This document shows positions 16,430 to 25,233 of a DNA stretch of 64,000 nucleotides, in pieces; the first letter of the stretch is position 1; each line of letters starts with the position of its first letter. Made by a program: the position numbers and the translations under genes. The notes beneath the pieces are model-generated. The model saw only the letters and a program-made list of their open reading frames with translations. It was not told where the DNA came from and did no database searches. This stretch comes from Chitinophaga niabensis (GTDB taxonomy: Bacteria; Bacteroidota; Bacteroidia; Chitinophagales; Chitinophagaceae), in the NCBI GenBank assembly GCA_017849435.1, contig JAFIGY010000002.1:248001-312000 (forward strand), read 5' to 3'.

Positions 16430-16999
16430 ATGGCCACGATCAAAAATCTGAAAAACGAAGTCTGGAAAGACTTGCAGATTAAAAACAAATCTGCCCTGCG
16501 TAAAAGGTACGCAGTGTCCAACATGGGGAGAGTGATCAGTTATCATGAAAGTATAGAGGATGGGAAGCTACTGACCGGCTCTACCGTAGAAGGCTATACG
16601 GTGTTGAATATCAAGCCGGCGGACACCTATCAATCCCTCTATCTGCACCGCGAGGTAGCGCGACTGTTTGCCTCCAAGGCCGGGCGTACGCAGAAATATG
16701 TCATCCATCTCGATTTCGACAAAAAGAACAATAAAGCAGCCAACCTCCGCTGGGCAACCAAGGAGGAAATGGAGAAACACCAGCAGAAGAGTCCGGCCAA
16801 GATTGCCTACAAGGAAATGCAACGCAATCGCCAGAAGGGTCTGAAGCTGAACGTTGCAAAAGTGAAAAGCATCAAGCGCCTCCTGGATAAACCGGGCAGG
16901 AAGACCATGAAGCAGATCGCAGAGCAGTTTGACATCAGTGAAATGCAGCTCTACCGCATCAAAAGCGGGGAGAACTGGTCCCATGTAACATTGGATTAA
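16430..16999 (+). CDS. NUMOD4/HNH homing-endonuclease-like protein
   Basis: A 189-residue protein with the layout of phage and homing HNH endonucleases. Residues about 10-50 match NUMOD4 (EVWKDLQIKN, YAVSNMGRVIS). Residues about 70-110 match the HNH_3 pattern, with His73 in YLHREVARLF, His93 in VIHLDFD and Asn residues in KNNKAANLRWAT. Residues about 150-185 form a helix-turn-helix-like or NUMOD1-like end (MKQIAEQFDISEMQLYRIKSG). The start is set at the ATG at 16430; an earlier in-frame start would overlap dusB. It is not inside an intron or intein, so it is free-standing. It may be a domesticated DNA-binding protein; nuclease activity is untested. Confidence 0.8.
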   Translation: MATIKNLKNEVWKDLQIKNKSALRKRYAVSNMGRVISYHESIEDGKLLTGSTVEGYTVLNIKPADTYQSLYLHREVARLFASKAGRTQKYVIHLDFDKKNNKAANLRWATKEEMEKHQQKSPAKIAYKEMQRNRQKGLKLNVAKVKSIKRLLDKPGRKTMKQIAEQFDISEMQLYRIKSGENWSHVTLD

Positions 17000-17041
17000 T
17001 GCCTGAGTCATCAGGAATGATCATACTTTGATGTTGTCTGA

Positions 17042-17071
17042 CAGTGGTCGTGCCATGTGGTGCGACCACTG
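17042..17071. other. hairpin between the HNH gene and proC
   Basis: CAGTGGTCG pairs perfectly with CGACCACTG across a 12-base loop. It is not followed by a T tract on either strand, so it is a weak terminator candidate at best. It lies 43 bases after the HNH gene stop and 67 bases before proC. Confidence 0.4.
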
Positions 17072-17137
17072 CATTTCAGGGGCTTTCTTGCACTGTTGCC
17101 TGTTTTGTTATACCTTACCCTCTCTAAACGATAGACT

Positions 17138-17938
17138 ATGTCCGGTAAAAAAATAGCCATTATTGGCGGGGGGAATCTCGGCTCCGCCATTGCGCAGGGA
17201 TTGTTAAAGAGCGGCTTCTCCAAAGCGGCAGACATCACCGTAACCAAACGGAACACCGCCACGCTGGCGCAACTCCGTGAGCAGGGCGTGCATATTGAAT
17301 CCGATAACGAAAAAGCCATCAGCGAAGCAGATGTAGTGGTGGTAGCACTCAAACCATATAACGTGAAAGAGGTGCTGAGCGAATTGAAGGCTTCCTTCAA
17401 CATTAAAAAACAGATCCTCATCAGCGTGGTGACCGGTATTCTGCTGGATGACCTCGAAAAAATAACACTGCCCGGGCTCCCTATCTTCCGCGCCATGCCC
17501 AATACCGCCATCGCCATCCAGGAATCCATTACCTGTATCTGCGGACGGAACGTGACGGAAGAACAGACCGCTTTCGTTAAACAGATGTTCGATCAGCTGG
17601 GCGTTACCATAAGCATTGATGAAAAACTGATGGATGCGGCCACCGTGCTGGGTGCCTGCGGAATCGCCTATGCGCTGCGCTTCATCCGCGCCAGCATACA
17701 GGGCGGTATCGAGATCGGGTTTGATGCCCGCACGGCCAACCTCATTGCAGCGCAAACGGTGAAAGGAGCGGCGGAATTGCTGATCAGGGAAAATCGCCAT
17801 CCGGAAGAGGAAATCGATAAGGTAACAACTCCGAAAGGGTGTACCATCGCGGGTTTGAACGAGATGGAGCACCAGGGCTTCAGCTCCTCGCTGATCAAAG
17901 GGATCACGGTCTCGTATAACAAGATCATCAAAGGGTAA
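17138..17938 (+). CDS. proC: pyrroline-5-carboxylate reductase
   Basis: A 266-residue enzyme catalysing the last step of proline synthesis, NAD(P)H reduction of pyrroline-5-carboxylate. The Rossmann motif is IAIIGGGNLGSAIAQGLL (residues 5-22), followed by VVVALKPYNV. The C-terminal catalytic region reads TTPKGCTIAGLNEMEHQGF, where many relatives have TSPGGTTIAGL. Length is typical. It faces the RND efflux operon, and a hairpin terminator separates the two. Confidence 0.93.
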   Translation: MSGKKIAIIGGGNLGSAIAQGLLKSGFSKAADITVTKRNTATLAQLREQGVHIESDNEKAISEADVVVVALKPYNVKEVLSELKASFNIKKQILISVVTGILLDDLEKITLPGLPIFRAMPNTAIAIQESITCICGRNVTEEQTAFVKQMFDQLGVTISIDEKLMDAATVLGACGIAYALRFIRASIQGGIEIGFDARTANLIAAQTVKGAAELLIRENRHPEEEIDKVTTPKGCTIAGLNEMEHQGFSSSLIKGITVSYNKIIKG

Positions 17939-17941
17939 AAA

Positions 17942-17972
17942 CAAAAAAGGCCGGGGTAAGAATACTCCGGCC
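17942..17972 (-). terminator. terminator of the efflux operon
   Basis: A 10-bp stem, GGCCGGGGTA with TACTCCGGCC (one G-T pair), closes on an AGAA loop. On the minus strand it runs into TTTTTTGT, the classical order for an intrinsic terminator. It lies 66 bases downstream of the RND pump stop. On the plus strand it may also stop proC transcripts, though its tail there is weak. Confidence 0.75.
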
Positions 17973-18037
17973 ATTTAGTTAAACCTACAACTGTTACACT
18001 GTTTGTAACAACTATTATCACTTATGCAAGTCTTTTA

Positions 18038-21000
18038 TCAGTTCATCATGGAAGCGGATTCCAGTTCCATCATCTCCAGCTCTTTCGCCGTGGGAGCTAC
18101 CATCCGCTGACGGATCAGCCGCTTCCTGGAGATCCTGCCCATGCCGAATTTCGCCATCGCTTTATCTACCACCATATACACTACCGGTACTACAATCAGC
18201 GTCAGGAACATGGAGCTGATCAAACCACCGATAATTACCCAGGCCAGACCGTTCTTGGTAGAAGCCACACCACCCGTTGCCAGAGCGATCGGCAACATAC
18301 CGATCACCATCGCGATGGTGGTCATGAGGATCGGGCGGAGACGGGCATGGTTGGCATGGATCAGCGCATCATAAGTGCTCTGCCCTTCTTCCTTCATCTG
18401 GTTGGTAAAGTCCACCAGGATGATCGCGTTCTTCGCCACCAGACCAATCAACATGATCATACCCAGGATGGTGAAGATGTTCATTGTGTTGTTCGTCAAT
18501 GCCAGCGCCAGCAATGCCCCGATAATGGACAGCGGGATGGAGAACATCACTACAAAGGGATACACATAGTTATCGTACAGCGCCACCATGATCAGATATA
18601 CCATGATGATGGAGATCAGCAAAGCCAGCCCCAGCGTGGAGAAAGAATCTCCCTGGTTTTCCGCATCACCGCCGAACACATAAGATATGCCCGCCGGTTT
18701 TTGCAGTTTGGCCAGCCTGGCGGCAAACTCCTGGGTAACCGTGCCGGAAGGACGGCCCATCACCTGTGATTGTACGGATACAGAGGTGTTCTTGTCCCGG
18801 CGCTCCAGGCGGCTCGGACCGGAGCCCTCTGTGATCGTCGCGAATTGCGACAGTTTGATGAGCGCTCCTTTGTTGTTCAGGAAGTCGATATTGGCTACGT
18901 CGTTGATGTTCTTGCGGTTGAAGTCATCGAAACGAATATTGATATCGTACTCATATTCTCCCTGGCGGAATTTCACTTTGGAATCATCCGCCGTTCCACT
19001 AAAGGCAGTTTGCATCGTTCCGCCCACATTGTCCAGCGTGAGGCCGAGGGCAGACATCTTATCACGATCCACCTGCACGTTGATCTCGGGATTCCCTTCT
19101 TCCACGGACAGCTTCACCTCACTGGAACCTTCAATGGTCTTGAGTTCCGCCATCGCTTTCTTCGCAAATCCCATCACACTGTCAAGGTTCGTACCCATCA
19201 CCACCAGCTCCACCGGCGCGCGTTGAGCGGTACCGAGGATGCTCACCGGCGTGGTTTTAACCTTTACGCCGGGCAATTGATCCTTCAGTTCTTTCTTCAC
19301 TTTGGCGGCAAAAATATCCGCTGCATCGCGGAGGTGCTGATCCACCAGCATCACGGTCACTTCCGCTTTGTAAGCGGTGGACTGGGATGCGCCGAAACCA
19401 TCTTCGGAGGTCTGCCCCACAGTAGTGATCAACGAGGTCACTTCTTTCTTTTTATCTAATATCTGCTCTACTTTCCGGGTAGCCTGGTTGGTTTGTTCCA
19501 GTGAGGCGTCCTTCGGCATTTCCAGCATTACAATGAACTGTCCGCGGTCACCGTTCGGGATGAACTCCCCACCGATGTATCCCCTTTTGATCAGCTGGAA
19601 AGAAGCCAGCAGCAATGCGATAGAGCCTACGATCGTAATCGTTTTGTGCGCCAGCGCCCATTTGAGCAGGCCGGTCATCCAGCGGGTGAATTTATCCAGC
19701 TGTCTTTCAAACCAGAGGATGAATTTCTCGAAGATGTTCTTACCGGTAAGATGCGTCAGCTTTCCGAAGCGAGAGGCCAGCAAAGGCACGATGGTGAAGG
19801 AGGCCAGCAAACTCAACATAGTTGAGATCATTACCACCACGCAGAATTCCCGCAGGATCTTGCTCACCAGCTCGTTTGTTAGTGAAATGGGCAAGAACAC
19901 CACTACAATAACCAGGGTGATCGAAGTCACGGTAAAACCGATTTCCTTCACCCCATCAAACGCCGCACGAACCTTGTTCTTACCCATTTCCATATGACGG
20001 TAAATATTTTCAAGCACCACGATCGCGTCATCCACGAGGATACCCACTACCAGCGAGAGGCCCAACAGACTCATCAGGTTCAGCGAGAAGCCCGCCATTT
20101 TCATCCCGATGAACGTAGCGATCAGGGAAGCCGGGATGGAAATCATCACGAAGATCGCGTTACGAAGACTGTGCAGGAACAACATCATCACCGCCGCCAC
20201 CAGCAGGATCGCAATGATGAGGTCATGTATCACGGAGTCGGCAGACTCCAGGGTGAACACAGACGCATCGTTCGCGATCTTGATTTTTAATGCATTGCCG
20301 CCATATTCTTTCTCCACACCTGCGATCGCTTTCTTCATCGCCTCGCTCACGGTTACCGCATTCGCATCCGTCTGCTTCTGCACCTGCATGGCAATCGCGT
20401 TCAATCCGTCCACACGGGCGATACGCTCTGCATCTTTCTGCGCGTCCTGCACATCAGCCACGTCCAGCAGCCGCACTTGCGTACCGTTGGCAGTGGTGGT
20501 GAGCACAAGATTACGCAGCTGGTCCACATCTTTGTATTTACCGGCGAGGCGGACAAGGATCTGCTGGTCCAGGGTCTTTACTTTACCCGTGGGGAAGTCC
20601 AGGTTCGCATTGGTGATCGTTTGCCTTACCTGCAGGATGGAAAGATTGTATGCTTCCAGTTTTTTCGGATCGATGTTGATCTTGATCTCTCTTTCCTGAC
20701 CACCGATGATCGTGATCTGTGCCACACCCGGCAGGCGGGATAACTGCGGCTGGATCTTTTTGTCGATCAGATCGTAGAACTGGCGGTCATCCATCTTGGC
20801 CGTGGCGGACAAAGTCATGATCGGCAGGTCATCAAGTGAAAATTTGTTCAGGGACGGCGGCTTGGCATCCCCCGGAAGGTCCGCCAGAACAGCGTTCACC
20901 TTACGCTGTGCATCCTGAAGGGCGATGTCCACATTCGCATCGTTGTTCAATTCCACCGTTACGAGAGACAAGCTTTCAGATGATTTGGAGGTTAGCTTCT

Positions 21001-21232
21001 TGATCTTTTCCATCGAAGCCACCGCATCCTCGATCTTCTTTGTAACCGTGCTTTCCACCTCCTGCGGGGAAGCGCCGGGATATATCGTTGCAATGGTCAC
21101 AACCGGTGAGGAGAACTTGGGCAGCAGTTCATAGTTCAGCGATTTGTAGCTGATGAACCCCAGCAAGGTCAGGATGGTGAACAGCACCACCACCACCGTA
21201 GGCCTTTTTATAGAAATTTCTGTGATCTTCAT
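18038..21232 (-). CDS. RND efflux pump, inner-membrane permease
   Basis: A 1064-residue transporter of the AcrB/HAE-type RND family. It begins with the first membrane helix (ISIKRPTVVVVLFTILTLLG). A second block of membrane helices (about 335-500) holds GLSLVVGILVDDAIVVLENIYRH with the proton-relay Asp pair, and the third block closes the C-terminus. Two large periplasmic loops are present. It is the last gene of a run of two TetR genes, TolC, adaptor and pump, so it exports a substrate through a tripartite complex spanning both membranes. The substrate cannot be read from the sequence. Confidence 0.95.
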   Translation of the reverse strand: MKITEISIKRPTVVVVLFTILTLLGFISYKSLNYELLPKFSSPVVTIATIYPGASPQEVESTVTKKIEDAVASMEKIKKLTSKSSESLSLVTVELNNDANVDIALQDAQRKVNAVLADLPGDAKPPSLNKFSLDDLPIMTLSATAKMDDRQFYDLIDKKIQPQLSRLPGVAQITIIGGQEREIKINIDPKKLEAYNLSILQVRQTITNANLDFPTGKVKTLDQQILVRLAGKYKDVDQLRNLVLTTTANGTQVRLLDVADVQDAQKDAERIARVDGLNAIAMQVQKQTDANAVTVSEAMKKAIAGVEKEYGGNALKIKIANDASVFTLESADSVIHDLIIAILLVAAVMMLFLHSLRNAIFVMISIPASLIATFIGMKMAGFSLNLMSLLGLSLVVGILVDDAIVVLENIYRHMEMGKNKVRAAFDGVKEIGFTVTSITLVIVVVFLPISLTNELVSKILREFCVVVMISTMLSLLASFTIVPLLASRFGKLTHLTGKNIFEKFILWFERQLDKFTRWMTGLLKWALAHKTITIVGSIALLLASFQLIKRGYIGGEFIPNGDRGQFIVMLEMPKDASLEQTNQATRKVEQILDKKKEVTSLITTVGQTSEDGFGASQSTAYKAEVTVMLVDQHLRDAADIFAAKVKKELKDQLPGVKVKTTPVSILGTAQRAPVELVVMGTNLDSVMGFAKKAMAELKTIEGSSEVKLSVEEGNPEINVQVDRDKMSALGLTLDNVGGTMQTAFSGTADDSKVKFRQGEYEYDINIRFDDFNRKNINDVANIDFLNNKGALIKLSQFATITEGSGPSRLERRDKNTSVSVQSQVMGRPSGTVTQEFAARLAKLQKPAGISYVFGGDAENQGDSFSTLGLALLISIIMVYLIMVALYDNYVYPFVVMFSIPLSIIGALLALALTNNTMNIFTILGMIMLIGLVAKNAIILVDFTNQMKEEGQSTYDALIHANHARLRPILMTTIAMVIGMLPIALATGGVASTKNGLAWVIIGGLISSMFLTLIVVPVVYMVVDKAMAKFGMGRISRKRLIRQRMVAPTAKELEMMELESASMMN

Positions 21233-21257
21233 AATTCAATTCGTTTAGGTAAGCAAT

Positions 21258-22331
21258 CTATCTGGCCTGTACGGTAACTTTCGCGCCATCGGTCAGGTTG
21301 ATCTGGCCGCTGGTGATCACCGTTTCTCCTTCGTTCAGCCCTTCCCGTATTTCCACTTTATCGCCGAAAATGCGGCCGGCTATTACTTTCCTGAGTTTGG
21401 ACGTATTGCTCTCCAGCACATACACCTGGTTGCTGTTCACGCCACCCACGAATGCCGTGCGGGGAATGAGCATCGCCGGTGCCTGTTGCGGCATGGCGAA
21501 GTTTGCTGTACCGTACATCCCTGCTTTCAGCGCTTTTCCACTTACGTTGTTCACTTCCATTTCTATCGGGTAGCTCAGGGTGTTGTCCCCTTTCGAAGCG
21601 ATGAACGTGATCTTGCCGGTATATTTCGTTTCGGGAAATACATTGCTTTTCACATCTACCATATCGCCTGTTTTCAGATGGATCACCTGTGCTTCAGGCA
21701 CTGTTACCTTGAGTTTCAAACGGGAAACATCCACAATATCGAACATCTTGGTACCGGCGGAGAGATAAGCGCCCTGCTCTACATATTTGGCGTTGATGGT
21801 CCCGGAGATCGGCGCTTTCACATACGTATCCCTGATACGGCGGGATGCGGCTTCATAGCGGCTTTGCGCCAGCTCATACTGCAGGCGGGTATCGTCCATT
21901 TGCTTCTGTGTAACGCCTCCTGTTTTGAAGGCGCTTTCAAATCTTTCCTTGTCTACTTTCAGCTGCTCCAGGTTCGCTTTCGCGGATTGCAGGTCCGTGC
22001 CCAGGATTTCATCGTCGATACGTGCCATGATCTGGCCCTGTTTCACAAAGCTTCCTTCCGTCACCATCAGTTTGGTAATACGGCCGGAGGTTTCGCTGAG
22101 GAAAGTCAGTTCCCGCACGGGCTCAAAGTTGCCGTTGGCGGCAAATTGCTGATCAAACTCGATGCGCGTCACTTTCTCCGTCAATACCGGTACTTCCCCC
22201 GTATTACTTTGTTTTACAAATTCCGTTTTGGCAGCGTTCCCCTTTTTGTTGGCGTTCAGCTTCCAGATGATGGCCGCAATGGCCGCTATTGTTAAAGTGC
22301 CGTAGATTAAAACTTTCTTCATGGCTTGCAT
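21258..22331 (-). CDS. RND efflux periplasmic adaptor
   Basis: A 357-residue membrane fusion protein linking the RND pump to TolC. It has one N-terminal membrane anchor (about 8-22), a lipoyl/barrel-sandwich region (EPVRELTFLSETSGRITKLMVTEGSFVKQGQIMARI), a coiled-coil hairpin (about 105-165) and beta-barrel domains with VKAPISGTINAKYVEQGAYL. The first ATG overlaps the TolC stop by one base (TAATG), which implies translational coupling; a second ATG three codons later is also possible. Confidence 0.93.
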   Translation of the reverse strand: MQAMKKVLIYGTLTIAAIAAIIWKLNANKKGNAAKTEFVKQSNTGEVPVLTEKVTRIEFDQQFAANGNFEPVRELTFLSETSGRITKLMVTEGSFVKQGQIMARIDDEILGTDLQSAKANLEQLKVDKERFESAFKTGGVTQKQMDDTRLQYELAQSRYEAASRRIRDTYVKAPISGTINAKYVEQGAYLSAGTKMFDIVDVSRLKLKVTVPEAQVIHLKTGDMVDVKSNVFPETKYTGKITFIASKGDNTLSYPIEMEVNNVSGKALKAGMYGTANFAMPQQAPAMLIPRTAFVGGVNSNQVYVLESNTSKLRKVIAGRIFGDKVEIREGLNEGETVITSGQINLTDGAKVTVQAR

Positions 22332-23695
22332 TAGTTTAAGAGTGATGGCAGGTTACCGTTGGATTTGATGAGCTCCAGCTCCGCAAGTTTGTACTGCAGC
22401 AGGGCTTCGTTATAGCTGTTCTGCGCTTCGGCCAGCGAGGTTTCTGCATTCAGCAGGTCCGTGAGACTGGCGAGGCCAAGGTTGTAATTATTTTGTGTGG
22501 AGCCATACACCTCATCAGCAAGCCCCACGTTTTCTTTCTGCGTTTTGATCGTACTCAGGTTGTTGAGCAGTTGCAGGCGGGCGTTCTCGTAGGCCGTGCT
22601 GAGGTTCAGCTTATTTTCTTCCAGTTGTTTGGATATCTTTTGCAGTGTGATATTGGCCTGGTTCACCCTGGAGCGGCGGGCGAAGCCGTCGAAGATGGGC
22701 ACTTTCAGCGTGAGCCCGATGGAAGCCATACTATACCAGTTGGCTGTAGTGCCACTGCCGCCGAACAGGTCGAATTTGTTACTCATCCCGTTGTAGGAAT
22801 AGCGGCCGTTGAAAGAGAGTGTGGGAAAATATTCCGCGAGGTACGCTTTCTTCTGGAATTGCTGTAGCTCTTCTGTTTTCCTGAGCAGTTTGTATTCTGT
22901 TCTGTTAGCGATGTCGAAATTCCCGAAATCCGCCATCCCGGACGTTTTGCGCTCGATGTCGCTCAGCGCAAGGGAGGGAAGGGATATTTCCGTTTCCACC
23001 GGCATGCCCATTCTCAGCTTCAGTTTGTTCTCATCCACTTTCAGCTGGTTTTGCAGCTGGCTTTTCTGCGTCTGGTAATTCACCAGGTTCACCTTGATCC
23101 TGTCCAAATCGATTTTTTTCGCCAGCCCGTTATCGAACTGGCTTTTCGTGGTGGTGACGAGTTTAGTCAGTTTATCGATATTGCTCTCCAGCACATTCAT
23201 CTTTTCTTTCTCCACCAGCAGCTGATAATAGAGCTGGGATACTTCATAGATCACATTCTCCTTCGTCTGTTGCGTTTGCATGGAATAATATTCCTCGCCG
23301 GACTTTGCGGCCTTGAGCCCTGTGAACACGCTCTGGTTAAAGAGCTGCTGATTCAGTTCCGCGGTAGCGCTGGCGCTCCAGGTGGTACCGGCTTCTATCA
23401 GGGAGGTTTTGCCGGGTTGACCCGTCAGTTCTCCCGGCAATACCAGTACCTGTTTCTTCAGGTTGTCCGTCAGATTACCGTTGGCGCTCACCTGAGGGAG
23501 GGCCTGTGCGCGTACTTCCGCTGTCTTCAGTTTCCCGATACCCTCTTCATACCTGCTGATGGCGATCCGCTGGTTGTTGGTCAGCGCGTATTGCAGGCAG
23601 TCCTTCAGGCTCAGCTGTTTCGTTTGTGCGTTTACGTTATAGACCCCTGCAACAGATAGGAACAGGAGCGATACGATCCATTTTTTCATATTCAT
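22331..23695 (-). CDS. TolC-family outer membrane efflux protein
   Basis: A 454-residue outer membrane channel. It has a signal peptide (about 1-23) and two tandem repeats of the TolC helical family (LSLKDCLQYALTNNQRI..., and the second half with NYNLGLASLTDLLNAETSLAEAQNSYNEALLQYKLAELEL). Glutamine-rich helices of the periplasmic tunnel fit the family. It is the third gene of the efflux run, 22 bases downstream of a TetR gene. A start at the second Met (MKKWIV) is equally possible. Confidence 0.92.
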   Translation of the reverse strand: MNMKKWIVSLLFLSVAGVYNVNAQTKQLSLKDCLQYALTNNQRIAISRYEEGIGKLKTAEVRAQALPQVSANGNLTDNLKKQVLVLPGELTGQPGKTSLIEAGTTWSASATAELNQQLFNQSVFTGLKAAKSGEEYYSMQTQQTKENVIYEVSQLYYQLLVEKEKMNVLESNIDKLTKLVTTTKSQFDNGLAKKIDLDRIKVNLVNYQTQKSQLQNQLKVDENKLKLRMGMPVETEISLPSLALSDIERKTSGMADFGNFDIANRTEYKLLRKTEELQQFQKKAYLAEYFPTLSFNGRYSYNGMSNKFDLFGGSGTTANWYSMASIGLTLKVPIFDGFARRSRVNQANITLQKISKQLEENKLNLSTAYENARLQLLNNLSTIKTQKENVGLADEVYGSTQNNYNLGLASLTDLLNAETSLAEAQNSYNEALLQYKLAELELIKSNGNLPSLLN

Positions 23696-23717
23696 CAGAT
23701 GCTGTTATGGCGATTAT

Positions 23718-24326
23718 TTATACCGTTTCTTTTGCGGCCAGGTATTCCGAGGCCAGCCGTTGCCCTTCGGGAGTGGCCACTCCGTATATGTAATGTTCAG
23801 TGACCTGGCAAAGCACTTCGTGCAGGTCAAATTCTGCAGCCGGGTAATCCACCGGGTTAAAGGCGGAGCTCAGTTGCATCAGGCGCATATGCGCAACGAT
23901 GTTGATCCTGATATTGCCGCGGAACAGGCCTTCGCGGATACCGCGCTGGAGATTGTTCCGGATCGTGTTCGTAACGTATTCGTTCTTGAACCCGGTGATC
24001 GTCTTCCAGGCGGAAGGATGATACTTTTCGAGTTCAAAGAGCAGGATCGGGTTGATGGTTTTGGCGAGCTTTTCGGTCATCCGCATGGAAAGAACCAGTT
24101 CTTCAATCGCGTTCCGGCCCTCTGTTTTGGATTGCTCCATTTGGGCGCATTGGCCGCTGGTCATAAAAGCCACTACCGCATTTACCAGGTCCGTTTTATC
24201 CGCAAAGTGCTCGTAGACCGTTTTTTTGGAGATGCCGCACTCGCGGGCGATATCCTGCATCGTAATACTCTTGGTACCGAAGGTGCAGAATAAGCGAAGC
24301 GCCGTCTCAAGGATCCTGTCGTGCAT
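23718..24326 (-). CDS. TetR-family regulator, second of two
   Basis: A 202-residue TetR-type repressor. The N-terminal helix-turn-helix (residues 1-50) reads ILETALRLFCTFGTKSITMQDIARECGISKKTVYEHFADK. The C-terminal ligand domain is unassigned. It starts 4 bases after the preceding TetR stop and lies 22 bases before TolC, so it is cotranscribed with the pump genes. Two adjacent TetR genes in one efflux operon are unusual. Which one binds the operon promoter cannot be told from the sequence. Confidence 0.9.
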   Translation of the reverse strand: MHDRILETALRLFCTFGTKSITMQDIARECGISKKTVYEHFADKTDLVNAVVAFMTSGQCAQMEQSKTEGRNAIEELVLSMRMTEKLAKTINPILLFELEKYHPSAWKTITGFKNEYVTNTIRNNLQRGIREGLFRGNIRINIVAHMRLMQLSSAFNPVDYPAAEFDLHEVLCQVTEHYIYGVATPEGQRLASEYLAAKETV

Positions 24327-24330
24327 TCCC

Positions 24331-24936
24331 TTATTTTTTTAATCCTTTGATAAAAATCCCGGCCAATTGCACCTGCCACTGCCGCACCGTTTCAAACTCC
24401 TCCTCCGACATATCATCATTCAACTCATTTCCTGAAAGTGACAGGCGCAGGCCGATCATAGCTTGTATATAAAGCACGGCTACCTTTGCAGGATCTTCCG
24501 CTACCAGTTCTCCTTTTTCCACTCCGGACCGGATAATGTCCGCAACCAGGCTGGTCTCCCTTTCCCGGGCCAGGCGGAACGCCTCTCCGGTATTTAGCAA
24601 CTGCTTGTCCCGCAATACCTTGAACAGCTCCAGCCGGCAAAACCTTTTGGCAAAGGCGTGGCGGATGCCAATCATGCCCATCAGGGCGTCATAAGCAGTA
24701 GCAGAGCGGGCGGCTTCCTTTTCCAGCTCCCGGAAATAGGCTTCCCCGGCTTTTTCCAGTACCGTTATATGGAGTGCATTTTTGTCAGGGAAGTAATAAT
24801 ATAAAGACGCCTTCGAGCAATGCAGGTCATCGGCAATCTCATTCATCGTAGTCTTGGACGCACTGTAATGAGTGAACCGTTTCAGAGCCGCCTCAATGAT
24901 CCGTTCGCGCATTTCGTCTCTGTTTTCTGTATGCAT
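24331..24936 (-). CDS. TetR-family regulator, first of two
   Basis: A 201-residue TetR-type regulator. The helix-turn-helix (about 5-50) reads RIIEAALKRFTHYSASKTTMNEIADDLHCSKASLYYYFPDK. The frame is open upstream to 25083, but the ATG at 24936 lies directly before the helix-turn-helix and 30 bases downstream of a TAATTTTG promoter element, so I use it. It is the first gene of the efflux run. A TGACTTT palindrome 9 bases upstream of the start is a likely operator for one of the two TetR proteins. Confidence 0.9.
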   Translation of the reverse strand: MHTENRDEMRERIIEAALKRFTHYSASKTTMNEIADDLHCSKASLYYYFPDKNALHITVLEKAGEAYFRELEKEAARSATAYDALMGMIGIRHAFAKRFCRLELFKVLRDKQLLNTGEAFRLARERETSLVADIIRSGVEKGELVAEDPAKVAVLYIQAMIGLRLSLSGNELNDDMSEEEFETVRQWQVQLAGIFIKGLKK

Positions 24937-24944
24937 TAACTTTC

Positions 24945-24967
24945 TGACTTTTTTAGTTATAAAGTCA
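24945..24967. promoter_or_regulatory. candidate TetR operator palindrome
   Basis: TGACTTT, nine bases, then AAAGTCA: a perfect 7-bp inverted repeat with total length 23. It overlaps the end of the TAATTTTG promoter element and lies 9 bases upstream of the first TetR start, the usual site for autorepression. Binding is inference. Confidence 0.55.
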
Positions 24968-24973
24968 AAATTA
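24966..24973 (-). promoter_or_regulatory. -7 promoter element of the efflux operon
   Basis: The minus strand reads TAATTTTG, an exact TAnnTTTG match ending 30 bases before the ATG at 24936. No TTG is found at -33, which may indicate a weak or activator-dependent promoter. Confidence 0.5.
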
Positions 24974-25186
24974 GAATGATTTTTTGGTTTTGGTAAATAA
25001 AGTTGACCATTTAACGGTTTTTTAACTTTTCGATGACAAGGCGGGTTTGCAGGGTTTCCGAAGTGGGCGTTGATAATCAACAAGATATGTCAATATAAAA
25101 AGATTTGTGTAAAATTTGCACAAATAATAAATGGGTTAACTATCTATTTTCTTATATGTGTAATTTTATCATTAATAGGGGTATAA

Positions 25187-25216
25187 AATAAAAAAGGCGC
25201 TCCGGAGAGCGCCTTT
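25187..25216 (-). terminator. terminator of the aminotransferase gene
   Basis: AAAGGCGCTC and GAGCGCCTTT form a perfect 10-bp stem with a CGGA loop. On the minus strand it continues into TTTATTTTAT. It begins 18 bases downstream of the aminotransferase stop. Confidence 0.8.
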
Positions 25217-25233
25217 CACTTTCAAAAATATGA

